A stretch of DNA of 7,047 nt from Allocoleopsis sp036703385 (GTDB lineage: Bacteria > Cyanobacteriota > Cyanobacteriia > Cyanobacteriales > Coleofasciculaceae): positions 1 through 7,047 of the forward strand of contig NZ_DATNPA010000774.1 in NCBI RefSeq assembly GCF_036703385.1, given 5' to 3'. This document shows positions 1-6,508 of this stretch, in pieces; the first letter of the stretch is position 1; every line of letters begins with the position of its first letter. Made by a program: the position numbers and the translations under genes. The notes beneath the pieces are model-generated. The model was given only the letters and a program-made list of their open reading frames with translations, did not search any database and was not told the DNA's origin.

Positions 1-2686
1 TCACTTCAATTTCCGGATGCCCTCCGGCAGCCTTTAGACGATTTTGCAAAATCATCAGGGTACTATCCAGCCCTTCGTGTAAATCGACCGGTTTGATTTC
101 CGCTTCGGCAAAGCGGGAGAAGTTCCGTAATGCTGCCACAATTTCACAAATTCGCTCGGCTCCAACTTTCATGGAACTCAGCAGTTTTGGCAAGTCTTCT
201 AGGAGAAAAACTAGGTCGATAGCGGCAATTTCCGATTCAATTTCTGGTGAAGGATCGGGGTAATGTTGTTGATACAGCTGGAGTAAGCCCAAAATATCCT
301 GAGTGTAATCACTGGCGTGCATCAGATTGCCATAGATGAAGCTCACCGGGTTGTTGATTTCGTGTGCCACGCCAGCGACGAGTTGTCCAAGACTGGACAT
401 TTTTTCACTTTGCACCAGTTGGGCTTGGGTTTTCTGAAGTTCAACTAAGGTTTGCTCTAATTGTTGAGCGTGTGACTGAGCTTGTGCAGTGGCGATACAA
501 CTTTGCTCGTAGAGTTCGGCTTGTTGGAGAGCGATCGCTAACTGGTCAGCGACCTTACAGATTAATTCCAACTGCGAATCTTGCCAATGGTAAGGGCCCG
601 TATCCATCACGAGTGCCAGTGCCCCCCAAAGCGAGTCTCCAAAGTGTAGTGGCACTAATAACCACGCTCCCGGAAACGTTGGCGCTTTGCTTCTATCCTT
701 GCCTTCAAAGCTATGGGTATCGTCAATCCAAACCACTTCTAACCGCTTGAGTTGATCGGTAATCGGATTATTTTCATCGGGAATTTCCAGACCTAGACAG
801 GTTGGTGAACAGGCGTGTTTGCAAGACTCGGCTACACTCACCCAACGCTTCTGTGCAGGTAAATATTGCACGATTTGAGCGCGGTCTACTTCTAGAAGTT
901 TCTCAATCTCACGAGTGGCTGTGGCAAAAATGGTTTGTAAGTCTAGAGAACGGCGGATTACCTGAGTCAGCTGATTGAGAGCCTGTTCTCGTTTAGCTTG
1001 ATACTGAGCTTGTTCATAAAGTTGGCTTTGCTGGATGGCGATCGCAACTTGGGACGCTAAGGAGGTGAGTAAGTCAACCTCCCATTGCCCCCATTTCCGG
1101 GGTTCTGAGCAGTGATGGGCAACGAGCAATCCCCACAATCGTGGGATTTTAGATTTGGGATGTTCCAGGGTTGGTTCGCTTTGCAGAATCGGTACGACTA
1201 GGTTAGCTCGCACCTGCATCTGCTCTAGTAAATCAACATGGCACTCGTCTAAATTGGCGGTGTAGATGTCCTCGATCGCCTTGACTCGACCCAGTTGGTA
1301 AGGCAAAACATAGGCATCCTCAAAACAAGGGTCGTGAATGTTTCGTCCCAGAATCGAGAAGCAACTAGAAGCCACTGATTCCACAACGACATTCCCACTC
1401 CAGTTTGACTCGAAGCGGAAAAGGACGACTCGGTCAGTTTCCAGAACCTGTCGCACTTCAGCCGCCGTAGCCTTGAGGATTTCCTCCAGGTTCAAAGATT
1501 GGCGAATGCGAAGAGCGATCGCACTAACTAAGCGTTCCCGTTGAAACTGCTGCTGTAGGGCTTCTTCTGCCTGCTGGCGCTGAGCAATTTCGGTTTGAGC
1601 TTGCTGGTAAAGCTCAGATTGCTGAATTGCGATCGCGGCTTGGGTTGCCAGGGAACTGAGCAAATCGATTTCCAACGGTTGCCACTTCCGGGGTTTTGAA
1701 CACTGCTGAGCAACCAGTAATCCCCACAATTGCTCTTCCTGGACAATGGGGACAACGAGGTTCGCTCTGACCTGAAACTTAGCGAGTAAATCGCGATGGC
1801 ATTGAGTTAAACCCGCGCTGTCGATATCCTCTAGCGCCTGAACTCTTCCTTGTTGGTATAGCTTGATATAGGCTTCTGCAAAATGGCGATCATTGATGCT
1901 GATTCCTGAAATGGGCATCCAGTGAGGCTCTACTGATTCTACTACAATGACCCCACTGCCATTTGGATGAATGCGGAAGATAATCACGCGATCACAGCCG
2001 AGAAATTGCCGCACTTCGGCAACCGTCGTGTTGAGAATCTCTTCCAGGTTTAGGGACTGATGAATGCGTTGTGCGATCGCGCCGACCAACTGTTCCCAGA
2101 GAAATTGCTGCCGTAGTGCCTCTTCTGCCTGCTTACGACTCTCCTCTACAGTAGCTCTAAAGTGTACCTCACTCTGCCGCAGTGCCTCTTGTGCCTGCTT
2201 GCATCCAGTAATGTCTTCACAAACTAGAGTGATGATTGGTTCTGATTCAGCGGTTGGAACTAAGCTAGCCTTTGCTCTGACCCACATAACGCTACCGTTT
2301 TTGCGGACAAGGCGGCCTTCCCATTGAGTAATCTGATTTGGCTGTTGCAGTACCTCTGTCAACTTAGCTTGACAAATGGCTTGGTCTTCCCAGTAAACAA
2401 AATCACTGACCGGCTTTTGGGCTAGCTCAAGAACGTCATAATCTAGGTAAGCAGAGGCGAACTGACTGGCTGAAAGAATGGTTCTCCTCGAATTGAGCGC
2501 GAAGCCAATACAGGGAAGACTATGATAGAGGGTAAGAACATTCTCTAACTCCTTTCTATTTGGCTGTAGGGTTTGGAGGTTTTCAGGCTGGTTCTGGTTA
2601 CTACCCCTGTCAATTGACTGAATCTGTCTGAGGTCGGCTTGATTCTGAGGAGACTCATGCGACTTATATAAATGATTGACGTTCAT
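1..2686 (-). CDS. Multi-sensor histidine kinase (PAS-GAF-GAF-GAF-HisKA), candidate cyanobacteriochrome; C-terminus cut off by window
   Basis: The frame is open from an ATG at 2686 to the left edge (895 codons), so the stop and the ATP-binding domain lie outside. Domains read by eye: PAS about 45-165, ending in the PAC-like VCEDITG; GAF1 about 210-355; GAF2 about 397-550; GAF3 about 580-722; a helical linker; then a HisKA domain with the H-box LVAGVAHEINNP, in which His775 should be the phosphorylated residue. Glutamine-rich coiled-coil linkers join the GAFs. I see no membrane segment or signal peptide, so a cytoplasmic sensor is expected. GAF1 and GAF2 are near-duplicates with the phytochrome-like pattern GRV.A.EDI...CH..LL...QVRANLVVP; GAF2 has both DXCF and CH cysteines (454, 482). 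AGGA lies about 9 bases before the ATG. The family normally ends with HATPase_c. Kinase identity is secure; bilin binding is inferred. No response-regulator partner is visible. Confidence 0.95.
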   Translation of the reverse strand, partial: MNVNHLYKSHESPQNQADLRQIQSIDRGSNQNQPENLQTLQPNRKELENVLTLYHSLPCIGFALNSRRTILSASQFASAYLDYDVLELAQKPVSDFVYWEDQAICQAKLTEVLQQPNQITQWEGRLVRKNGSVMWVRAKASLVPTAESEPIITLVCEDITGCKQAQEALRQSEVHFRATVEESRKQAEEALRQQFLWEQLVGAIAQRIHQSLNLEEILNTTVAEVRQFLGCDRVIIFRIHPNGSGVIVVESVEPHWMPISGISINDRHFAEAYIKLYQQGRVQALEDIDSAGLTQCHRDLLAKFQVRANLVVPIVQEEQLWGLLVAQQCSKPRKWQPLEIDLLSSLATQAAIAIQQSELYQQAQTEIAQRQQAEEALQQQFQRERLVSAIALRIRQSLNLEEILKATAAEVRQVLETDRVVLFRFESNWSGNVVVESVASSCFSILGRNIHDPCFEDAYVLPYQLGRVKAIEDIYTANLDECHVDLLEQMQVRANLVVPILQSEPTLEHPKSKIPRLWGLLVAHHCSEPRKWGQWEVDLLTSLASQVAIAIQQSQLYEQAQYQAKREQALNQLTQVIRRSLDLQTIFATATREIEKLLEVDRAQIVQYLPAQKRWVSVAESCKHACSPTCLGLEIPDENNPITDQLKRLEVVWIDDTHSFEGKDRSKAPTFPGAWLLVPLHFGDSLWGALALVMDTGPYHWQDSQLELICKVADQLAIALQQAELYEQSCIATAQAQSHAQQLEQTLVELQKTQAQLVQSEKMSSLGQLVAGVAHEINNPVSFIYGNLMHASDYTQDILGLLQLYQQHYPDPSPEIESEIAAIDLVFLLEDLPKLLSSMKVGAERICEIVAALRNFSRFAEAEIKPVDLHEGLDSTLMILQNRLKAAGGHPEIEV

Positions 2687-2900
2687 GTTCCAGTTCCTAA
2701 CCCTCAAAGGACTCGCCTATTTAAAACTTAGGTTACTTTATTGATAATTGATGCCTTTTTTTAACAATATTAAAAATTAATTAAAATTAAAATTAATTAA
2801 GAAACATCATTTATAACTAATTTTTAATCCCACGATTAGAATGATTAGGAATATTTTTTGAGAAAGTTTTTCTCTCAGCTCTGGCTTGGATAAACTTCTA
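2687..2900 (-). promoter_or_regulatory. AT-rich upstream region of the histidine kinase gene
   Basis: This is the leader side of the kinase gene. It contains a run of A/T only from about 2767 to 2800, built from repeated TTAATTAA/AAAATTAA words, and a TTATAAAT-like element (minus strand, near 2810-2817) that could serve as a -10 box. No -35 partner or transcription start can be fixed by eye. A promoter somewhere here is likely because the kinase has no upstream neighbour on its strand for about 880 bases; its exact place is unknown. Confidence 0.4.
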
Positions 2901-2986
2901 GTTACTTCTATTCTAAACCTCGAATTTATGATGAACATAGGAAAGTTAAGCCATGCTCAGTGACCAAGTTTAGCGTGGAAGAAAGC

Positions 2987-3039
2987 ACCGCTGTTAATGC
3001 GACAACCTTCCATGCTGATTGGTTTGGGTTAACAGCGGT
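2987..3039. repeat. Inverted repeat ACCGCTGTTAA / TTAACAGCGGT
   Basis: Two perfect 11-base arms (2987-2997 and 3029-3039) flank a 31-base loop. Inside the loop CAACC (about 3003-3007) can pair with GGTTTG (3021-3026), extending the fold. No T-tract follows directly on either strand, so this is not an obvious intrinsic terminator. It could be a structured RNA element, a small palindromic repeat, or a protein-binding site. Confidence 0.6.
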
Positions 3040-3134
3040 CAGATGGCAGTTGACACTTTTTTTAAGGGTAGCCTCACACTTAGGGATGTTTTTTTGTTCA
3101 CTAGTTACTGCTCACTGTTCACTGGTCACTAAAA
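3040..3134. repeat. Intergenic direct repeat, copy 1, with heptamer tail
   Basis: The segment begins CAGATGGCAGTTGACAC, followed by a T-run, then TTAGGGATGTTTTTTTGTTCACT and a heptamer series. The same order of words recurs at 3385-3463. The heptamers at 3097-3131 read TTCACTA, GTTACTG, CTCACTG, TTCACTG, GTCACTA: five degenerate units of seven, of the short tandem repeat kind often seen between cyanobacterial genes. An open frame of 63 codons crosses it but does not look coding. Confidence 0.6.
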
Positions 3135-3252
3135 AGGTGAATCTACCTTAAAAATAAGCTTAGAGTGGGGTAGGACACCTGAGTTGTTCTTGAAGTTTTG
3201 CTAATCTTGAGAACGTTAGATTTCTTCGCGTCTGTCCCAAGTATGGGTATTT

Positions 3253-3342
3253 AACCGGACATGAGACCAGCCGTATGGGGAGTGGCCTGAGCTAGTGCTT
3301 CGGTCAATCAATGAACAGCTCGTGTAAAACAGTAACCCGGTT
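3253..3342. other. Possible structured RNA or remnant element between the two direct repeats
   Basis: AACCGG (3253-3258) is complementary to CCGGTT (3337-3342) and could close a roughly 90-base fold. Inside it GAGCT (3289-3293) can pair with AGCTC (3317-3321). Just outside, TTTCTT (3341-3346) can pair with AAGAAA (3355-3360) around a GGGGGC loop. Base composition is more GC-balanced than the flanks. I do not recognise it as tRNA, tmRNA, RNase P RNA or a riboswitch I know. It could be a small RNA, a decayed mobile element such as an intron fragment, or chance pairing. Confidence 0.2.
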
Positions 3343-3384
3343 TCTTCAGGGGGCAAGAAAGCCCACCAATAAAGCCCCAGTAAT

Positions 3385-3463
3385 CAGTTGGGAGTTGACG
3401 TTTTTTGTCTGAGAACTCTACTACTCAGGGATGTTTTTTGTTCACTGCTCACTGTTACTAGAA
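3385..3463. repeat. Intergenic direct repeat, copy 2, with heptamer tail
   Basis: This is the shorter diverged partner of 3040-3134. It opens CAGTTGGGAGTTGACG plus a T-run, has a variable middle, then CTCAGGGATGTTTTTTGTTCACT and the heptamers TTCACTG and CTCACTG (3441-3454). Copies 1 and 2 bracket about 250 bases of unrelated sequence. The tail has fewer heptamers than copy 1, as expected if unit number varies by slippage. Confidence 0.6.
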
Positions 3464-3470
3464 AGATATA

Positions 3471-3492
3471 GGGGCGTACAACAATACGCCCC
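3471..3492. terminator. Perfect 8-bp GC-rich hairpin downstream of the FAD oxidoreductase gene
   Basis: GGGGCGTA (3471-3478), a 6-base loop CAACAA and TACGCCCC (3485-3492) form a perfect stem. On the minus strand it lies about 78 bases past the stop of the FAD oxidoreductase gene and is followed by TATATCTTTC, only a weak T-rich tail. It may end that transcript. The same GGGGCGTA...TACGCCCC word is, to my knowledge, a frequently dispersed cyanobacterial repeat, so it may equally be only a repeat copy. Confidence 0.5.
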
Positions 3493-3500
3493 TTACCGCC

Positions 3501-3526
3501 AAAGGAGGTTACTTATGACCAAGTAG
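3501..3526 (+). other. Orphan Shine-Dalgarno with three-codon ORF (ATG ACC AAG TAG)
   Basis: A near-perfect ribosome-binding sequence AAAGGAGG (3501-3508) precedes ATG at 3515 by 6 bases, but the frame stops after Met-Thr-Lys. No longer plus-strand gene follows; the next gene runs the other way. It may be the leftover start of a deleted gene, a minimal ORF, or coincidence. Confidence 0.3.
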
Positions 3527-3569
3527 ATGCCCCTGAAAGTTTATGATTGTAGCACCTAAAAGCTATAGC

Positions 3570-4751
3570 TTAAATACAGGCGCGATCGCTAAATGACAAT
3601 TGATTGATAATCGAGTCATCTTGTCCAGTTGCCCAGTTCGCGAAATGCTTGGCTAGAGGAGGTACAAATACCAGAGGGGTAGACAATCCGGAAAATACAT
3701 AAGCGCCCTCTACGTTACTGAGTGGCCCAACAACAGAAAGGCGATCGCTACTAAAAGCAACCAGGCAGTGATGCCAAGTTCCTGGTAACTTTTCGAGAGC
3801 CGGTAAGATTTTCCCCACTTGGGTACGAATGGCTGCTTCGCTGGCAGATGAGTCTACCTTAGCATAGGGGTCAGTAAGAATGCGGCTGAGTTGACCAATG
3901 CGTAAAGTACCATCGAGAAATTGAATGGCACCCGCGTCTAAAATGGGTGGCACTGGCTCATGATTGGGTTCATCCCATAACGAATCAACCTCAGCCTTGC
4001 TAGCTTGTGCTTCTAGTGCAAACCGTTTGGTATCCGCTGGCATCACCACGGTTCGCAGTTGGATCTCAACGGGTGGAATTTCAATCATCTCCGCGTGGGA
4101 GAAATACAACCGGATAGGAATTTGTGCGGCTTTGAGTAAAGCGCGACTTAAACCACCGGCACAGATAACCGTGTTGGCAGCGTGATAGGTTTGGTTGGCT
4201 GTTTTTACACCTTCAATGCGAGTCCCTTGTCGCAGCAGTTCAATTACTTGAGCGATTTGAAGTTCGCCACCGCAACGGCGAAAGGCTTCGAGGTAGGCTT
4301 GGGTCGTTTTTTCAGGATGGATGTGTCCGTGACGAACCGTCAGTGCACCTGCGATCGCATTTGGATTGAGCAAAGGTTCCAGTTCACAGGCGTCTTCTAC
4401 ACTGAGTAAGCGAGGTGCGATCGCAAAACCTGCATAGTTGGCGCTTACCTTTTCTAGGTTATCTTCAGGAGTAAGAAACAGCAGCAAATCGAGTTCACGG
4501 AACTGGGTATCTGCATCTAATTCCTGAGATAATCTGCGGTGGTGTTCAATTCCCTCTTGGCACAGCTGATGAGTTAACTCGGATGTACCCGACCAGTAAG
4601 CCAGACCTCCATAACTATAACGGGTACCACTGTGTTGTAAAGTGACATCTTGTTCCAAAAGTAGGACACGAAAGCCTTTGGTTGCCAATTCGTAACCTAA
4701 TGCCGCACCCGTAATACCCCCACCCACCACAATCCAGTCGTAAGTTTTCAT
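3570..4751 (-). CDS. FAD-dependent oxidoreductase, DAO (D-amino acid/glycine oxidase) family
   Basis: A 393-residue flavoenzyme of normal length for the DAO family, which oxidises amines or amino acids using FAD. The N-terminus shows the Rossmann dinucleotide-binding fold: beta strand, then G10-x-G12-x-x-G15, a helix, and strand VLLLE with Glu33 placed to bind the ribose of FAD. A conserved region follows (SGTRYSYGG, about 41-49), then a substrate domain and a C-terminal FAD-closing part (AFSSDRLSVVGPL; FSGLSTPLVFVPP). There is no signal peptide, so it is likely cytoplasmic. The ATG is supported by the immediately following Rossmann strand; AAGGGA upstream is a weak, rather distant ribosome site. 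It starts 27 bases after the stop of the 2-oxoglutarate oxygenase gene on the same strand, suggesting co-transcription. The last codons overlap a HIP1 site (3582-3589). ThiO/DadA-like relatives are many, so the substrate cannot be assigned. Confidence 0.93.
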   Translation of the reverse strand: MKTYDWIVVGGGITGAALGYELATKGFRVLLLEQDVTLQHSGTRYSYGGLAYWSGTSELTHQLCQEGIEHHRRLSQELDADTQFRELDLLLFLTPEDNLEKVSANYAGFAIAPRLLSVEDACELEPLLNPNAIAGALTVRHGHIHPEKTTQAYLEAFRRCGGELQIAQVIELLRQGTRIEGVKTANQTYHAANTVICAGGLSRALLKAAQIPIRLYFSHAEMIEIPPVEIQLRTVVMPADTKRFALEAQASKAEVDSLWDEPNHEPVPPILDAGAIQFLDGTLRIGQLSRILTDPYAKVDSSASEAAIRTQVGKILPALEKLPGTWHHCLVAFSSDRLSVVGPLSNVEGAYVFSGLSTPLVFVPPLAKHFANWATGQDDSIINQLSFSDRACI

Positions 4752-4778
4752 TCAACTAAAGTTTCCCTTTTATCTGAT

Positions 4779-5741
4779 CTAATACGTTTCTTGTAATCGA
4801 CTCAACAGATAGTCGCCTGCGGTAATAGGAGGATAAAGTGGGGGGCGATTGGGTTGTTTGCAACTTTCCAGGCAGGCAATCTCAGTATCATTATTGGGAT
4901 GGCAGAAAAAGGCCACTGAATAGCGGGAACGCTTGGCGCGATAGCTTTTGGGAATCATCACTCGATGCTGGGTAGAGCAAAATATATGGTTTGTCCACCG
5001 CTGCATTAAATCCCCGGTGTTGACGAGGATGGTATCAGGAATGCAAGGTGCAGCAATCCACTCACCTTGTGCTGTGCAAACTTCCAACCCACCCACTTCA
5101 TCTTGAAAGAGCAGCGTAAAACTGCCATAGTCAGAATGTTCACCTGCACGCACTTGTCCGGCTTTAGGCGACTGCTGTATCGGTGGGTAGTGCAGAAGGC
5201 GAAGCGTATGAGCTTGCTGGGTGTGCCTGTCTGAGAAGAAAGACTCTGGTAGATTGAGGGCAACAGCAAAGGCTTTGCAGATTCTATCAGAGGCTTGTGC
5301 ACAAGCGTTATAGAACTCCAAAACGGTTTGGCGGAAGTTATCTTGTCCTCTAGGCCATTGATTGAGAATCAAAGAGGATTTGTCTTCCATACTTTTTTCA
5401 TCACGAATGACCTCTTTTCCAACATTAAAAGCTTCTTTTAAGTCTCCTGGTTGATTCGGCTCGAGGCGTTCTCTCTCAATGCCTACATAACCCCGATTAC
5501 TGAACTCATCCGACCACGCTAGCTGACTCTTAACGGCAATAGGGAGGTCAAAGAACTGCTTGGCTTCGCTGAACAATTGGTCAATCATGATTGGAGAAAT
5601 TCCAAAATTTTTCAGGTACATGAACCCGATTTCATGGCAAGCTTGATAGATTTGATAACCAACAATTGGCTGTTGGTCATTTTTCTCGTTAAGAAACGCT
5701 GCAAAATCAATAACTGGAATTTCAACGGATGGGGTAGACAA
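4779..5741 (-). CDS. 2-oxoglutarate/Fe(II)-dependent oxygenase, isopenicillin N synthase-like
   Basis: This enzyme belongs to the plant-type 2OG-Fe(II) dioxygenase/IPNS superfamily, which hydroxylates, desaturates or cyclises small molecules with O2. The N-terminal DIOX_N module shows IPVIDFAAFL, then GFMYLKNFGI. The catalytic module shows the iron triad His215-x-Asp217 (GEHSDYGSFTLL) and His272 (STQHRV), with Arg286-x-Ser288 (RYS) placed to bind 2-oxoglutarate; numbering counts from a GTG at 5780. I prefer the TTG at 5741: GAGAGGAG sits 6 bases before it, and the protein then begins MSTPSVEIPVIDF (320 residues). The GTG would add 13 residues with a ribosome site too close. The gene heads a probable two-gene operon with the FAD oxidoreductase. 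The RxS motif argues for a 2OG user rather than a true IPNS, but the substrate is unknown. Confidence 0.93.
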   Translation of the reverse strand: MSTPSVEIPVIDFAAFLNEKNDQQPIVGYQIYQACHEIGFMYLKNFGISPIMIDQLFSEAKQFFDLPIAVKSQLAWSDEFSNRGYVGIERERLEPNQPGDLKEAFNVGKEVIRDEKSMEDKSSLILNQWPRGQDNFRQTVLEFYNACAQASDRICKAFAVALNLPESFFSDRHTQQAHTLRLLHYPPIQQSPKAGQVRAGEHSDYGSFTLLFQDEVGGLEVCTAQGEWIAAPCIPDTILVNTGDLMQRWTNHIFCSTQHRVMIPKSYRAKRSRYSVAFFCHPNNDTEIACLESCKQPNRPPLYPPITAGDYLLSRLQETY

Positions 5742-5757
5742 GTAACTCTCCTCTCTG
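5742..5757 (-). promoter_or_regulatory. Ribosome-binding site that favours the TTG start of the oxygenase gene
   Basis: On the minus strand AGAGAGGAGAGTTAC directly precedes TTG at 5741. The purine core GAGGAG ends about 6 bases from the start codon, which is good spacing. The alternative GTG at 5780 has AAGGGA only about 3 bases away, and an ATG at 5772 is in another frame. Confidence 0.6.
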
Positions 5758-5780
5758 GTTCTTTGTAACCATGTTTCCAC

Positions 5781-5892
5781 TTCCCTTACCTTTATTAGCT
5801 AATTTTTTGATGAACAAATAAATTTTAACCCTGATTTAAGTAAAGCTTAATTTTCATCGATTAATTTAACTCTGTGGCGTGAGACATTCATT
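5781..5892. promoter_or_regulatory. Divergent promoter region between oxygenase operon and hydroxylase gene
   Basis: About 110 AT-rich bases (about 150 if the TTG start is used) separate two genes that point away from each other, so both promoters must lie here or just inside the coding ends. A perfect 10-base palindrome ATTAGCTAAT (5794-5803), followed by a T-run, lies close to the oxygenase side and could bind a regulator. I see no strong -35/-10 pair for either direction. Shared control of the two units is plausible but inferred. Confidence 0.4.
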
Positions 5893-6450
5893 ATGGAATT
5901 TATTAAGGCCGTTTTGGTAGCTTTAGTGATGTTGCTCATTGGAGATTTTCTATCTACGTTTTTCTACCATGTCCCCGAGCATATTTTTGGAAAATTTCAT
6001 ACATTGGTTCATCACAGCAAGAATCGTAGCTTTATTCATTATGCTGTTTTGACGAAAAACCCATTGGTACTGCTTGATGGCTTACTTGGGGCTGTGCCCT
6101 ATTTCATGTTTGTCCCCTGGTTTTGGGCTATATCTCCTCCAGGCACTGTTCTAGGGCTTTTGTTTGGTGAGTTTCATGTTGTGTGGCGGCATACTTCTAT
6201 GCTCAATTATCAAACCCCTGTTTTTATTGAGCGTCTTTGCAATTTATTGTTGATCACAACTCCTGAACGGCATTGGCTTCATCATCAGGATGCAAAAGTT
6301 GCCTATGGGGATATTTTCACGTTTTACGATCAGCCAGCAAGAGCTTGGTTCCGAGTTTTGTTGTTGCTCAAGAAGAAATTCAGGAAAATTGGGGCTCGAC
6401 GTAATAAACAATATCTTGAAACTGACACCTTTACCGCAAGAATTCAATAA
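5893..6450 (+). CDS. Small membrane fatty acid hydroxylase / sterol desaturase superfamily protein
   Basis: A 185-residue membrane protein with the histidine clusters of the di-iron fatty acid hydroxylase superfamily, which use O2 to hydroxylate or desaturate lipids or carotenoids. Residues about 5-24 form the first membrane helix and 58-91 contain two further hydrophobic stretches. Histidine boxes: H26xxxH30, H36xxxH40-H41, H95xxxxH100 and H127xxH130-H131. The last is followed by AYGDIFTFYD, matching the usual NYG...WD end of the family. A basic tail (KKKFRK) follows. It is shorter than most relatives (commonly 200-300 residues), and box 2 has three rather than two residues between the first and paired histidines. 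The ATG at 5893 has only a weak purine stretch (GTGAGA) before it. It is divergent from the oxygenase/FAD operon. The substrate is unknown; assignment to the superfamily is good. Confidence 0.85.
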   Translation: MEFIKAVLVALVMLLIGDFLSTFFYHVPEHIFGKFHTLVHHSKNRSFIHYAVLTKNPLVLLDGLLGAVPYFMFVPWFWAISPPGTVLGLLFGEFHVVWRHTSMLNYQTPVFIERLCNLLLITTPERHWLHHQDAKVAYGDIFTFYDQPARAWFRVLLLLKKKFRKIGARRNKQYLETDTFTARIQ

Positions 6451-6508
6451 TATCGTGCCCCTGCAAACGATGGTTTTGCGATCGAGCAACCTAGCTTAAA
6501 AATAGAAA

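Noticed and set aside
364..2327. Several plus-strand frames of 68-128 codons inside the kinase region
   Set aside because: They lie opposite the well-supported kinase frame and their peptides resemble no protein family; they are antisense shadows.
2960..3151. 63-codon plus-strand frame with GTG start
   Set aside because: It runs through the inverted repeat and heptamer repeats, has no ribosome-binding site, and the peptide has no recognisable motif.
3170..3384. Possible tRNA, tmRNA, RNase P RNA or known riboswitch
   Set aside because: I found no T-loop GTTCGA motif, no cloverleaf and no conserved core of those families.
3040..3463. Possible CRISPR array from the repeated GTTCACTG words
   Set aside because: The units are 7-base direct tandem repeats without spacers of regular length; there are only two longer copies and no cas gene.
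5006..5302. 98-codon minus-strand frame within the oxygenase gene
   Set aside because: It overlaps the iron-binding part of the oxygenase in a different frame and shows no family features.
6244..6499. Frames of 81 (minus) and 69 (plus) codons over the hydroxylase 3' end
   Set aside because: They overlap the last histidine box of the hydroxylase gene in other frames and have no coding features of their own.
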